Origin: Eutrigla gurnardus
Lineage: Eukaryota > Chordata > Actinopteri > Perciformes > Triglidae
NCBI GenBank assembly: GCA_963514095.1
Contig: OY741267.1
Span: 2,826,413-2,890,412, forward strand
DNA: 64,000 bases
Direction: 5' to 3'
Below the pieces are notes generated by a model, which was given only the letters and a program-made list of their open reading frames with translations, did no database searches and was not told the origin of the DNA. Shown here in pieces: positions 13,201 to 25,600 of the stretch (positions are counted from its first letter, which is position 1; each line of letters starts with the position of its first letter). A program made the translations under genes and the position numbers.

Positions 13201-13602
13201 TCACACCCCCACTACACAGGACCATCACCTGGTTGATGATGTCACACCCCTACTACACAGGACCATCACCTGGTTGATGATGTCACACCCCCACTACACA
13301 GGACCAACATCTGGTTGACCAGAGGTGTTTTTGAAGTGGCAGATCCCTTTGCGATGCGTCTCAGTGTGAGCGGGGCCAGAGAGTCTGTGTACTATGCATG
13401 TGAACGTCTGCGTGGATCCCATGCGGATGCTGAAGTCAGTACCTATGCAGTCGAGGCCGTTGCTGCAGACCGACCACTTACTGATCCTTCCGTCTGCAGC
13501 CACAGAGAACAGATATTCTACCTTCTCCTCTTCTGTCAGGCTCAACTCCTGTTGGCTCCACCTGAGCTGCCACACTGGATCCAAGTGCTTGTTGGGACAT
13601 TC

Positions 13603-13660
<58 letters not shown>

Positions 13661-16600
13661 AGATAATACAAGTGCTTGTGGTGCTCCTCATGTGTGTGTG
13701 TGTGTGTGTGTGTGTGTGATGTAAGCTGCTGTCCACACACACCTGCTGCTGCTGATGACACATGACTTGCTGTCTTGACTCCTCACATTGTAGATAGTGA
13801 TGCTGCCGTCTTTCAGGGCCACAGCCAGCTGACTGGGGTTGTTGGTGGAGAAGTCCAGGGAGGTCACGGGGCTGTCACACTGGAAGACTCGCTCAGGCCA
13901 CTGCAGAGGGGTCACATGACAACATCTAGAATGGACATATACCGCTGGCGAGAAATGGAGTGAAATTAAGGTTCAAACAAATCATACTGTGGGATTTTTG
14001 AGCGACCAGCAGCACACCAGGCCTGGTTTCTGGTTCCCAGAGCCAGATTGACCATAGCCCACAGCCAGCAGGTCCTACAGAGAAACAAGCACAAGCAGAC
14101 CTCTTTAGTGAGCCAGCGTTTCTGTGAGCTGTCAACAGGTTTGGTCAAATACACTGCTCACAAAAGTTAAGGGAACACCTAAACACCACATGCTAGTTCT
14201 CAATGAATAACATATTCCAGTTTGAAATCTTTATTCATTACAAAGTGCAATGCGTTGACAACAAAACAACATAAGGATGATTAATGAAATCAAAATCCTC
14301 ATCTTATGGAGGTCTCGATTCAGAATCATACCGACAATCAAAGTGGAAAATCAGATCGCAGGACAGATGGTCTCCTGAGGGATCTCCTCCCAGACCTGGA
14401 CCAGAGCAGCAGTCAACTCCTGGACAGTGTGGTGCGACATGGCGTTGGTGGATGGAACGAGACATGATGTCCCAGATGTGCTCAATAGGATTCAGGTCTG
14501 GGGAACGGGCAGGCCACTCCATAACATCAATGCCTTCATCATGCAGGAACTGCTGACACACTCCAGCCACATGAGGCCTAGCATTGTCATGCATTAGAAG
14601 GAACCTAGGGCCCACTGCACCAGCATATGGTCTCACAATGGGTCTGAGGATCTCATCCCAGTACCTAATGGCAGTCAGGGTACCTCCGGCAAGCAAATGG
14701 AGGGCTGTGCGACCTTCCAAAGAAATGCCTCCCCAGACCATCACTGACCCACCGCCAAACCGGTCATGCTGGAGGATGTTGCAGCAGCAGAACGTTCTCC
14801 GCGGCGTCGCCAGACTCTGTCACGCCGGTCACATGTGCTCAGGGTGAACCTGCTCTCATCATGTAGAGCACAGGGCGCCAATGGTGAATCTGCCAATCTC
14901 TATGATCTCGAGCAAATGCCAATCGCATTGGGTTGTAAGCATAGGCGGTAACGCTTCATATTACGGTCCTTGTAATAAGCATTAGTTAATAGGTAATAAG
15001 GCCCTAATAAGTGCATACAAGATGCTTATTAACATTATTATGCGTTTATAAGACTAAATATGTATTAATAGTCTCATTATAATATAGTTAATAGCAGACT
15101 ATAAGAGATTTATAATAACTTGTAAGAAACTTGTTAACTGTTTGTTGATGCTTAAGAACATTAATAAAATCCTCATGAGTATGTTATAATTGTTCATAAT
15201 GACATTACGTGTCATTACGTGACATTATTATTGACTCAATTAGCCCAACCATGATGTCTTTATCATGCCTGTATTAATCTTTTTTGTTTGATTTATTAAC
15301 ATTAATATATACTTTATTGCTCATCTATTATAAGTTAACTATGCACTTGTTTACAGTTAACTGTGCTTTTTGCAGGTACCAGATCTAAAGTGAGAACAAT
15401 GCCTTATTAAGTCTAATAAATCTTCTATTATGCATTTATTTATGGCTAATGATTTTCACAACTTCCACATCGGGAACGAACAATACATGTGGTTAAGGTT
15501 GATATGATGGAAAGATAAAATTACTTAACACAACAAATGTTTCAATGGTAAAGACCAAAAAGGTTTTATTTATTGCTGTGGCTTTCAAAGACACATTTTG
15601 TAAAAATGTTAAAAAAAATAAAATAATAATAATAATAATAAAAATAAATTACCTACAACTGGCTTTTGAAAAAAAAAGTACACTTTATAACTTTAAGTAT
15701 TTGGGCATATTATGTAAAACATCAGTTAACATGGAAAAGTACAATTTTGCAAAGTGCAACATTAGTTTTTACTCCTAAAAATTTACAAAAGTTAAAATCA
15801 CCTAAAACACGTGATTGAACATTTAACAAGTGCAACATAAACATCTGAGGTAGGGCGTGTAGCACGCCCTACCTCAGATTTTACATTTGCACAAGATCTT
15901 GTCCCCCTGATTGCACATCATGTCAAGATAGGATCAGACATCATTAGTGATGAATGGCGTGCTTATCGTTCCCTCCCTGAACTTGTCTACAATCACATGA
16001 CTGTAAATCATGCAAGGTGGTACAGTATGTAGATCCCCAAACCGGTGTCCATACACAGCACATAGAAAGAGCGTGGCGAAGTATTAAGGAGCAGGTTTGG
16101 AGGCAAATAGGTAACCAAACTGAACACTTACTGTCTGACCATCTTTGTCTCATTGAGTGGACTGAATGGCTAGGCAGGAACCACAAAGATGGTCCTCTTG
16201 GTAGGCTACTACATGATATAGCCAAGAGGTACAGGGTAGGCTAAAATGAAGGCTAAATAGTGGGAGTGGATGACACGTCACTGTCCAGATATTGACAGTA
16301 AGGTTCCGACACTTAAAGGAAAAGTTCGGAATTTTGGACATAGGACCTCATTTCCAACTTACCCGAGTTGATATAGGTCGGTGGAGACCGTTTTCAGCAC
16401 AATTGGTCCAGTCCTTATAGTTGCACAAGTCAGTGTTGCTAAGCTGGTGTTGAGCTAGCGCACGTCAACGGTAACATCCAGCCTGTCACTAAAAACATCT
16501 TTAACTGCTCCGCAGAACACCCGAGACAAATGTATTATAACGTCGGACTATCGATGTACATGTCAGTGTTGGTAGAATCATTTTAGAAATTAAACCAACC

Positions 16601-19600
16601 TTGCATTTTCAACGATAAAACATTTTGAGGGACTAGTTTCTCAGCAGCAGCGGAATTTTACTTTGCGTGTTAGTAGTAGTGCGTAAAAACGAAACCTAAG
16701 CGCCCTACAGTCGTGACAGCTAGTACTCCTAGCAGCGTTAAAACAATTTTTTGGATTATTCTACCAACACTGACATGTACATCGATAGTCCGACGTCATA
16801 ATACATTTGTCTCGGGTGTTCTGCGGAGCAGTTAAAGCTGTTTTTAGTGACAGGCTGGATGTTACCGTTGACGTGCGCTAGCTCAACACCAGTTTAGCAA
16901 CAGTGACTTGTGCAACTATAAGGACTGGACCAATTGTGCTGAAAACGGTCTCCACCGACCTATATCAACTCGGGTAAGTTGGAAATGAGGTCCTATGTCC
17001 AAAATTCCGAACTTTTCCTTTAAGAAATCAGGGAAACTGTTGCCAGTTAGAAAGGGGGACGTTTGAATTCCTTTTGATGCAAATTGCACATGTTGTGAAT
17101 TCTTCATGTTCAGAGACATTTGGTTCAGAGACTTTTATTGTGAAACTACAACTCTTATTTTGGATGTACAGAGTGATCGTTTCCCTCTTTTTGTTCATTT
17201 TCTTTGATGCCGTTATTGGTGCAGAAGTCACTGACGATGTAAGTTATAATTATTGCTACTGTGAAAATAATGTGGTGATATAACCTAGTTCTCCCTCCAG
17301 ACTTCTGTTTAGTGTGTTTGATGAACTCCTGCAATATCAGTGAGGAGTTGTTCCAGCAACTAGTTTGTTACAGTATTAGCTGTGTGTTGAGTGGCCAGCT
17401 TAGCTAGTTTGGCTGTCTTATTGTGGAAATGAAACATGGCTTTGTTGTCAGTTAAGAAATGTAGTGGTTCACTGTTATTGTTAGTGTTTATTACTTACAT
17501 GTATGTATATACGAGTATGCATATAGTAATTAAGCGCATATGTTAGTTATCAGGAATAACTCAATTGTGTTTCTGTGTTTATTTCATTATTTCATATTAT
17601 TTTGGCAGTAAAGACTGTGAACAAACTGATGACTGCGTGTTCTCTGACCGGAGCCCTGTAGTGGCTGATTTCCACACACACAAGTTTCAAGGTTCAATAC
17701 CCAAAACATGTTTTAAGAGTGTTTTGTAAAATGTTTAAACGCAAAATGTTCGGTGGAATTTAAAAAAAAACTACCATGCACTTGTTCATTGACGTTTTGT
17801 ATAGTATTCTAGAGTGTACTTTTTTCAAACACCTGTTTTTTAGGTGATTTTTATTTTTGTATTAAATCATAAGGAATACTTTTTTTTTTCAAAACCCAGT
17901 GTAGGTGTTATTCTTTTTTTTATTATTATTATTTTTATTTAATTTTTTTGTACATTTTTACGAAAATGTGTCTTTGAAAGCCACAGCAATAAATAAAACC
18001 TTTTTGGGCTTTACCATTGAAACATTTGTTCTGTTAAGTAATTTTATCTTTCCATCATATCAACCTTAACCACATGTATTGTTCGTTCCCGATGTGGAAG
18101 TTATGAAAATCATTAGCCATAAATAAATGCATAATAGAAGATTTATTAGACTTAATAAGGCATTGTTCTCACTTTAGATCTGGAAGCTGCAAAAAGCATA
18201 GTTAACTGATAATAAGGGCATAATAAAGTACATTTTATTTTGATAAAGCAAGAAAAGAAATATTCTTAAAGGCATAATAATGCACAATACAAGATTTATC
18301 AGCCTTAATAAGACATTGTTCTCACTTTAGATCCGGTACCTGCAAAAAGCACAGTTAACTGTAAACAAGTGCATAGTTAACTTATAATAGATGAGCAATA
18401 AAGTACATATTAATGTTAATAAATCAAACAAAAAAGATTAATACAGGCATGACAAAGACATCATGGTTGGGCTAGTTGAGTCAATATACGTGTTTGTAAT
18501 GTCATTATGAACAATTATAACATACTCATGAGGATTTTATTAATGTTCTTAAGCATCAACAAACAGTTAACAAGTTTCTTATAAGTTATTATAAATCTCT
18601 TATAGTCTGCTATTAACTATATTATAATGAGACTATTAATACATATTTAGTCTTATAAACGCATAATAATGTTAATAAGCATCTTGTATGCACTTATAAA
18701 GGCCTTATTATCTATTAACTAATGCTTATTACAAGGACCGTTATATAAAGCGTTACCGATAAAAGTATTCCAAAACCCCATCAAAGAAGATGGCGTGGCA
18801 GGTGTTGAGGCGTGTTACCGTGTTCTTCTTGTTCCAGGCCATGCTGCTGACGCTGCGTCCTCTGCTCAGCTCGCAGCTGAAAGCCCAGAGACGCTCCACT
18901 GCTGGAGACGGAGAGCTCTCTGGGTCCTCCTCTCTCTGCTCCACCAGACGGTCTTGGTCTGACACAACCAGTAAAAAACAACGTTATTGTTATGGTCACA
19001 CACTCTGTGTTCAACCATCTTCAGCCTCAGGAGCAGTGGGCTGCTGTAAAGCACCAGGGACAGTCACTCCATTATACTCTGCATGTATGCATCCCAGTTA
19101 TGAGGTATACATCCTTTTACAGTCTACTTCATTCTAAATGTTGCTCCGCATGTGTCAACATCAACTACATTGTGTAGTTTGTGTCACAATCTTGGTTGTG
19201 TATCTCTTGTGGTGTTACCGTTTGCAAGTTCTGTTTATCTTGTTCCTTATTTTGTATAGCGTTTTTGCCCTTGTGGCCTCCCTCAGTTTTTGTTAGTTGA
19301 CCTTATTTCAATAAACTTCTTTTCTTCAAACCTGCATTTGGGTCCACACCTCCATTTCAGTCTAACCAGTGACCGTGTTGTGACACAGATGTGATTCACA
19401 CCGATCAGCCATAACATTATGACCACTGACAGGTGAAGTCAATCACCCGGATTATCCTGTTACCATGGCGACTGTCAGTGGGGGCTGACCTCAAAGTTGA
19501 GTGTTTCTAGCAGGAAACATGGGCGAGTGTCAGGATGTAAGCGTGTACCTTGGATGGCAGGCAGCTGTCTGTAAGCAGCCAGCTGGGCCTGGAACGTGTT

Positions 19601-22600
19601 TGCCAGTAAGCTCCTCTCCATCACTAGCAGGCAGTGCTGGAACTTCTCTGACAGCATCATCAGATGCAGGTCTGACTCAGCGTTTAAACTGCTCCCACAC
19701 GCTTCCACTTCTTTCAGTGAGCTAGCAGCACTGACTGAAGGGAAATACAAGAACATCAGAAGTTATTGCACAACTACCCTCAAGTCCAGTTTTAAAACTG
19801 TCATTTTACTTCAGTTGTGAATCAGAAAGGATGAATAGAGATGCTTTGTAATAAGATATCTGAGCAGTGGCCCATAAATGGCGCTAGGGCTCCGCCCCTC
19901 CTCTTCTGCACCGTTAATTAATTTCATTGGATTGACAGGGATCGGATGAGATTTCAACATCCAGACTTCCACAAATGCACTCCATAACGTGTCACTCGTC
20001 TAGAGATCACATCACAACGTCCCAGCTAGTTACATTGACTATATACATTGAATTTAATACAATAATTGAAATGTAAACCCAAATCAGTAGATATCACAGG
20101 AATTTGACTTTTTGTCAACTTAGGAAATGTGAGTTTGAGGACGTTCCAGTAAACTGAGGGATGGAGTTGACCAAGAAGTTCCAGGTAAGAAAGATCAATC
20201 ATATGAAACTGTTTGGCTGTGTAATACTACTTTACTTTACGAGAACTAGCAGTGAAGATTTAATTGACTTCAATTCGCTGCAAGACGTGAGGATATAATC
20301 ACGAGTGTTCAAAACGTGACCTTTTGATTGGGCGAGCAACGTGAACAGGCATATTATCACAGACTGGATTCTAGATCATTCTGTCAAATATCTGAAGAGA
20401 AGACTCATGACAGACATCTAGAGTTGGAAGAAGCTCTCTGAACAACAGTAAACCAGTCAGTTCACTATTACTCTAACATGAAGAAGTATTCATTTACAAT
20501 TTTTAATGCATCCAATTAATAAACTCATTAATATTAAAAACATGTTGTAGTTATTGATAAGAACCAAATGTGGGTATGAGATGTTCTATGAGTAGTAAAT
20601 ATACATTATATTCACTCACATTACAGCATGAAAAGTGTGTTTTAAATAAAAACAGGTTATATTTTAGAAGCAGCAGCAAACCATGCTGGATATTTGGCCT
20701 CTCCCCCTGAAACAAAGTCCCCCAGCCGCCACTGCAGCTGAGAGGTCATGTTCATTTAAACACATTTTTGAATCGTCCACCACACTTTTCTCAACATTCT
20801 TGGCTATTTGGCGGGACTAAAAGCCGTTGGTACCTGTACTGGTGGTGCTGCCCACTGACACGCTCCTCTCTGCACCTCTGCTGGCGTCCACTGTCGCCTC
20901 CAGATAGTCCGCCCTCCCTACTTCAGGGCTGCACACAGTTTCCTCCTGGCCGGGGCTCAGCACCGAGTCGTACATGTCCCAGGTGCTGGCGGTCGTGGCT
21001 GTGGGCATGGAAACATTCTTAAGACCGTCAACTTTTGAAAAGACAAACTCCCATCGGTTGATTTTGTGTATCTCTCCCCAGAATGCAGAAGGGTGAAGAG
21101 GCTGTGTCTGGGAGGGCTCTGTCTTTTTTAATATCTTTGGTCTCTGTGCAGGCACCTCTTGTCACCAATCTCACTGATGCTGGTACATGGCACCAATAAT
21201 ATTCTGGGGGTCAGGAGAGTCCTCCTGTTCTGGACCGTGAACATTCCATGATGGTTTGTAATGTCTCCAGTCAGGATGTTCCTATTTCTCCTCTGGAGAA
21301 GTTAAGACCTACAGAAATCTAGCTGTTATGAGCTTCTTCACCAGGATGGAGATGTGTGATGACCATGACAGGTCTTTTGTTGATGCAGCTGTTCCCTTGC
21401 TCCACCTCAGCTCCACTGACGTGGACAGGACACCGTGTGTCGAGATTCAACAGTCAGATCCTTGGTTTGACTGACGTTGAGCAGTAGGTTGTTCTCTGAG
21501 AACCACTCTGCCAGATTGTTGATTTCCTCTCAATATCAAGTCTCATTATCATGTCATCCGCCATCATTCTTTTGGCCTTGCCTTTTTTCTATGTGCCATT
21601 TCATATAGGATGCCTACCCAGGTTGTCCTTTAGAATCAACCTGTCACATAGTTCCTTATTGCATTTAAAAGTCATAATGATAACCTGTTTATGTAACGAA
21701 TAATTTAAAAAAAAATACATCCACAGAGCTTTTGGTGTCGCATCACTTCTTGTGAAAAAAATGTTTCGATTTTGAATTAATCATTAAAAAAAAAAAAAAA
21801 TTGGTCCGTAATGAATGTTTTGTTTCCCTCTGTGTAGATGTGGGACGTCTAGCTGCGGCTTCTAGCTGCGGCTTCTAGCTGCGGCTTGTGAGCCAATAGA
21901 ATAACCACGTTTGTATCACATGGTATCTCTGTAGTCAGGGCTCAAGAGTCTTTGGGGTTGCCAGTTAGGGACGGTACGTTATTAATTTTAAGACCCACTG
22001 GAGGGATTTTCAGACCATTGATCACTTTATGCAGAACCCTGCTGGCGATATCGTTTATTTTGACATGACCCTGCAATCGACATGGCAGAAATAATATAAC
22101 CCTCCGGACAATTTATCAACTCAATATGTCACTTCACAAATATTGAGCGAGGAATGGTCAGTTGTTAATATTTCACATCAATAACATTGTGTGATCAACA
22201 TCTGCTCCAGTCGCAAAAACCGACTGTGTGAATGCGTATGTTAAAGTCCCAGTCGGCAACATTTTTTGATCATATTCACAGAAGCCGACACTACGCTTTG
22301 ATAGAACAACATAAATCATCCGGTTTTAGAAAAAAAAAACGCGCCTCTACGTGCATGTAGAGCCTGGGGGAGTGTGAGAGTTGTAAACATTCAAAATCTG
22401 ACAGAGTGCCCTCGATCCGCCGGACTTGCCGACTGGGACAGTCGTATAATATGACTGCCCTATCATAAGGGCACTACTAGACTGATTAAGTCAACTTGTT
22501 AATTGCGGTGATAGCTCAGTGGTAGAGTTACCGCCGCATGTACCGAGGCTCCCTGCAGCAGTCACAGGTTTGAATCTGCACTGCGGTCCTCTTAAAGTAT

Positions 22601-25600
22601 CTCGTCGCTCTCTCTCGTCCCTTTAACTCTCACGCTGTCCTCCCTCAATAAAAGGTCAAAGACTTTAAACAACATGTATTCTTATAACGTGGTTTATGAC
22701 AATATCAGCCTCATTCTTCCAGCTGCAATCCCGCCGGTGTAAAACTTGGGAGTAAATCAAATAAATATAAAAACATGATTCAAAGTGGTAAGTAGGCTGT
22801 ACGCTGACACAGATAAGTCATGCCCTCTGATGAGAATCTGGATCTCTCATATAAAACACCGTCAGGGAAAGAAAAAGGGTTTTGCCGGTCTCTGAACACT
22901 CTAGTTCTCCTAAGAGACCTGATCCACGATCCACAGAGCTCCATGGGATCTTTTACAAATGCTGATGCTATTTTCCAAGACAGCTGATTGGTCAGTAGGC
23001 GGTGCTTTTCTCCACGTTGATCTCTTATCAGGAACATAACTGAACGGTCCCTTAGTGTGGAAAAAAAACGAACAGAAAAATGTCTGAGTTTGACGGTAAG
23101 TGGGTGGCATTTCGCTCAAGTTAAGTGACAAAAGGAGAAGCGAGACCGGAGTGAACGTTCAGCGTTTGATCGTTGGAGTCAGCTGAAGGAGTTTCAAGGA
23201 CTGAAAAGCCATGCCGAGGTGGCTACTTTCCTTCTTGACGATATCATTAATGCTAGCTTGTAGCTAACACCAACACTGGCAACCCATGGAGGGTGCATGC
23301 GCTTCAAGTGGCTGGATGTGATCAATGTTGTCAGCACCTTGAATTCCTTGTGTGAATTCTAACCTGTAGGTTCTGTTGCTCTATAAAATGTGTGTACAGC
23401 AAGAACAGGAGGGGGCCAAGCACACAGCCCTGTGAGGAAGTCTGAACAACCAGTAGCAGGATGAGGTATTCAAGCTGGTTAGCACATGCAGTGGCGCCGC
23501 CAGCCGGAATCCTGTACGCACTGTGCGTACTTTTTTTGAAGGTGAAAAAAAAATTGGATGGTGCTGAACCGGGGCCGGATAGGAAGATTCAGCGGGCTAG
23601 ATATTTAAATTATGCAAATCAGCGGGTGACACCAAACAACGTCTGCCCAAGCAAGTCAGAGCTTTTCTTTCTCTCACACAGTGACCTGGAGAGACGCAGC
23701 CGCATTTGAGAGGACGATCGCGCGTGTGTGCGCAATTGCGCATAGCGTGTGTTGGCCCCTCTCCACTACACTATACAGCTCGGCTCTGGTCTCGTCACCT
23801 CTCTGCTGCTGAGCACTGTGGGCCGAGCCGATGCATGTCCCTCTCCCCGGGCCGGGAGAGTTAACATACCGTACTGTGCGTGTGTGTCCAAGCGTGTGTG
23901 TGCGTGCGTGGAGTGCTCACAAGCGTGCGCTTGTGTTTAGGGCGGGGATGGAGGGCACAAAAAAATATTTGCACCGGGGCCTATCACCATGATATACGCT
24001 ACTGATTTCACTGATACTGAAAACATTCGATTTTGTCTTAAAAAAGTATTTTTCCATTTGTTGTTGTATTTGCCGTTTCTGTGCGTACATTGAAATTGAA
24101 TCCTGGCGGCGCCACTGAGCACATGGACCTGCATATAGCACTTTTCTAGCTGTCCATCCATCCATTTTCTACCGCTTATCCTGTATTTTTTTTTTTTTTT
24201 TTAGGGTCGCGGAGGGGCTGGCGCCAATCCTAGCAGTCATTGGGCGAAGGCAGGGTACACCCTGGACAGGCCGCCAGTCTATCACAGGGCCGACATGTAG
24301 AGACAGACAACCATTCACGCTCACATTCACACCTACGGGCAATTTAGAGTCACCAATTAACCTATCCCCATCTTGCATGTCTTTGGACTGTGGGTGGAAG
24401 CCGGAGAACCCGGAGAGAACCCACGCGTACACGGGGAGAACATGCAAACTCCACACAGAAGGAACCCGGGCATCGAACCTAGGACCCTCTTGCTGTGAGG
24501 CGAGAGTGCTACCCACTACACCACCGTGCAGCTAATTTTTCTAGCTAATTCACTGCATTCTCTCACTCTTACCCATTCACACATTCGTACACTGATTGAT
24601 GGCACAGCCTTCGGGGCAATTTGGGGTTCAGACTGGAGGAGCCGGTATTGGAACGACTCCCTCTACGTCTGAGCCACAGTCGCCCCATGTTTTTGGTCGG
24701 ACCAGGGATGTTATCAGGCCCAGCAGCTGTACTCCATACTGACAACTGCTGGACCTCTGGAGGCGGTGCGGACTTGATAGCTGACTCCAGTATTTATTCT
24801 TTTCTATATTTATGAGTCTTGACTTTGCAGTACTTGACTTTTATTTCTCTTGCACCAAAACACCAAGGTAGATTCCTTGTCTGATTTCATTTGTCTTTGT
24901 GTGTTCTTTCCAACAAAGCCCCTTGTGTGCCCTGTTTCCAACAACAAGACGCTGTGTTGGGTGGAAGAAGCTCTGATTAACACGTAGTACTTGACCTGCC
25001 CACCACCAGACAAGCTGTTGGAGACTATCTGGTGATCATCACGACATTCTCACTACATGATGGAGCCAAAAATAGAGCTCAAAGGAAAGTTTACATTCAC
25101 CAGGTTGTCAGAAACACGACTGCAAATGAATGCTGACTGTGACCTGTGTCTGCTGGATGTTTAACTGTTGTTATAGCAACTATACAATGGGAGCACTTGT
25201 CAGTGTTGTGTTTTCAGTTGGTCTGCCCCCAAGGGGCCATAAGAAAAATCAATGCAGCTTCAGGTTTGCAACTTCCAGGGGAAAATGAAGAGTCTGACCT
25301 GTGTCTACCATGACCATGCTGCAGCTCTGGACCTGTTTGTTTTTAGCTGCTCCGTTCAGGGTCTGTACGGAGCGATCCTTGAACGCATCATTGCCCGTTC
25401 TGTTTCTGCAAACCTCTGCATACCGACTGTTTCCCTCTCTGTCAAAACAAGGTCAAGATGACACCAGCTTGTTATAACCATTGAGGAATAGACATTTTTC
25501 AATTACTGACCAAAAGAGAGTCTAAGTCCCGCCCCTTCTTGGTACCGAACACAGAGAGAGAGAGACGCCACTTCGCTCACTGTTCTCTTTTCTAACTCTC

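Larger units (their letters stand above)
14946..18758. mobile_element. 3.8-kb foldback element with long inverted arms
   Basis: The ends are CGGTAACGCTT and its complement. The arms (about 14946-15630 and 17950-18758) are inverted copies with TGTAATAAGCATTAGTTAAT near the ends. The right arm carries an extra internal duplication around 18170-18330. No clear target duplication is visible. The core holds an IS1595/Merlin-like transposase remnant and a nested inverted-repeat element. Long arms plus this remnant suggest a Merlin-type element, but the link between arms and transposase is inferred. Confidence 0.75.

Noticed and set aside
19459..19472. GTTACCATGGCGAC resembling an X-box in dnai4 intron 7
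   Set aside because: It lies inside the Tc1-type remnant, whose consensus has a similar sequence there, and is not near any start codon.
22505..22590. tRNA gene
   Set aside because: A and B boxes are present but the acceptor stem does not pair and a SINE body follows. The same applies at 4392-4586, 10906-11228, 24155-24535 and 37938-38212.
24169..24516. 115-codon minus frame
   Set aside because: It is the body of a SINE.
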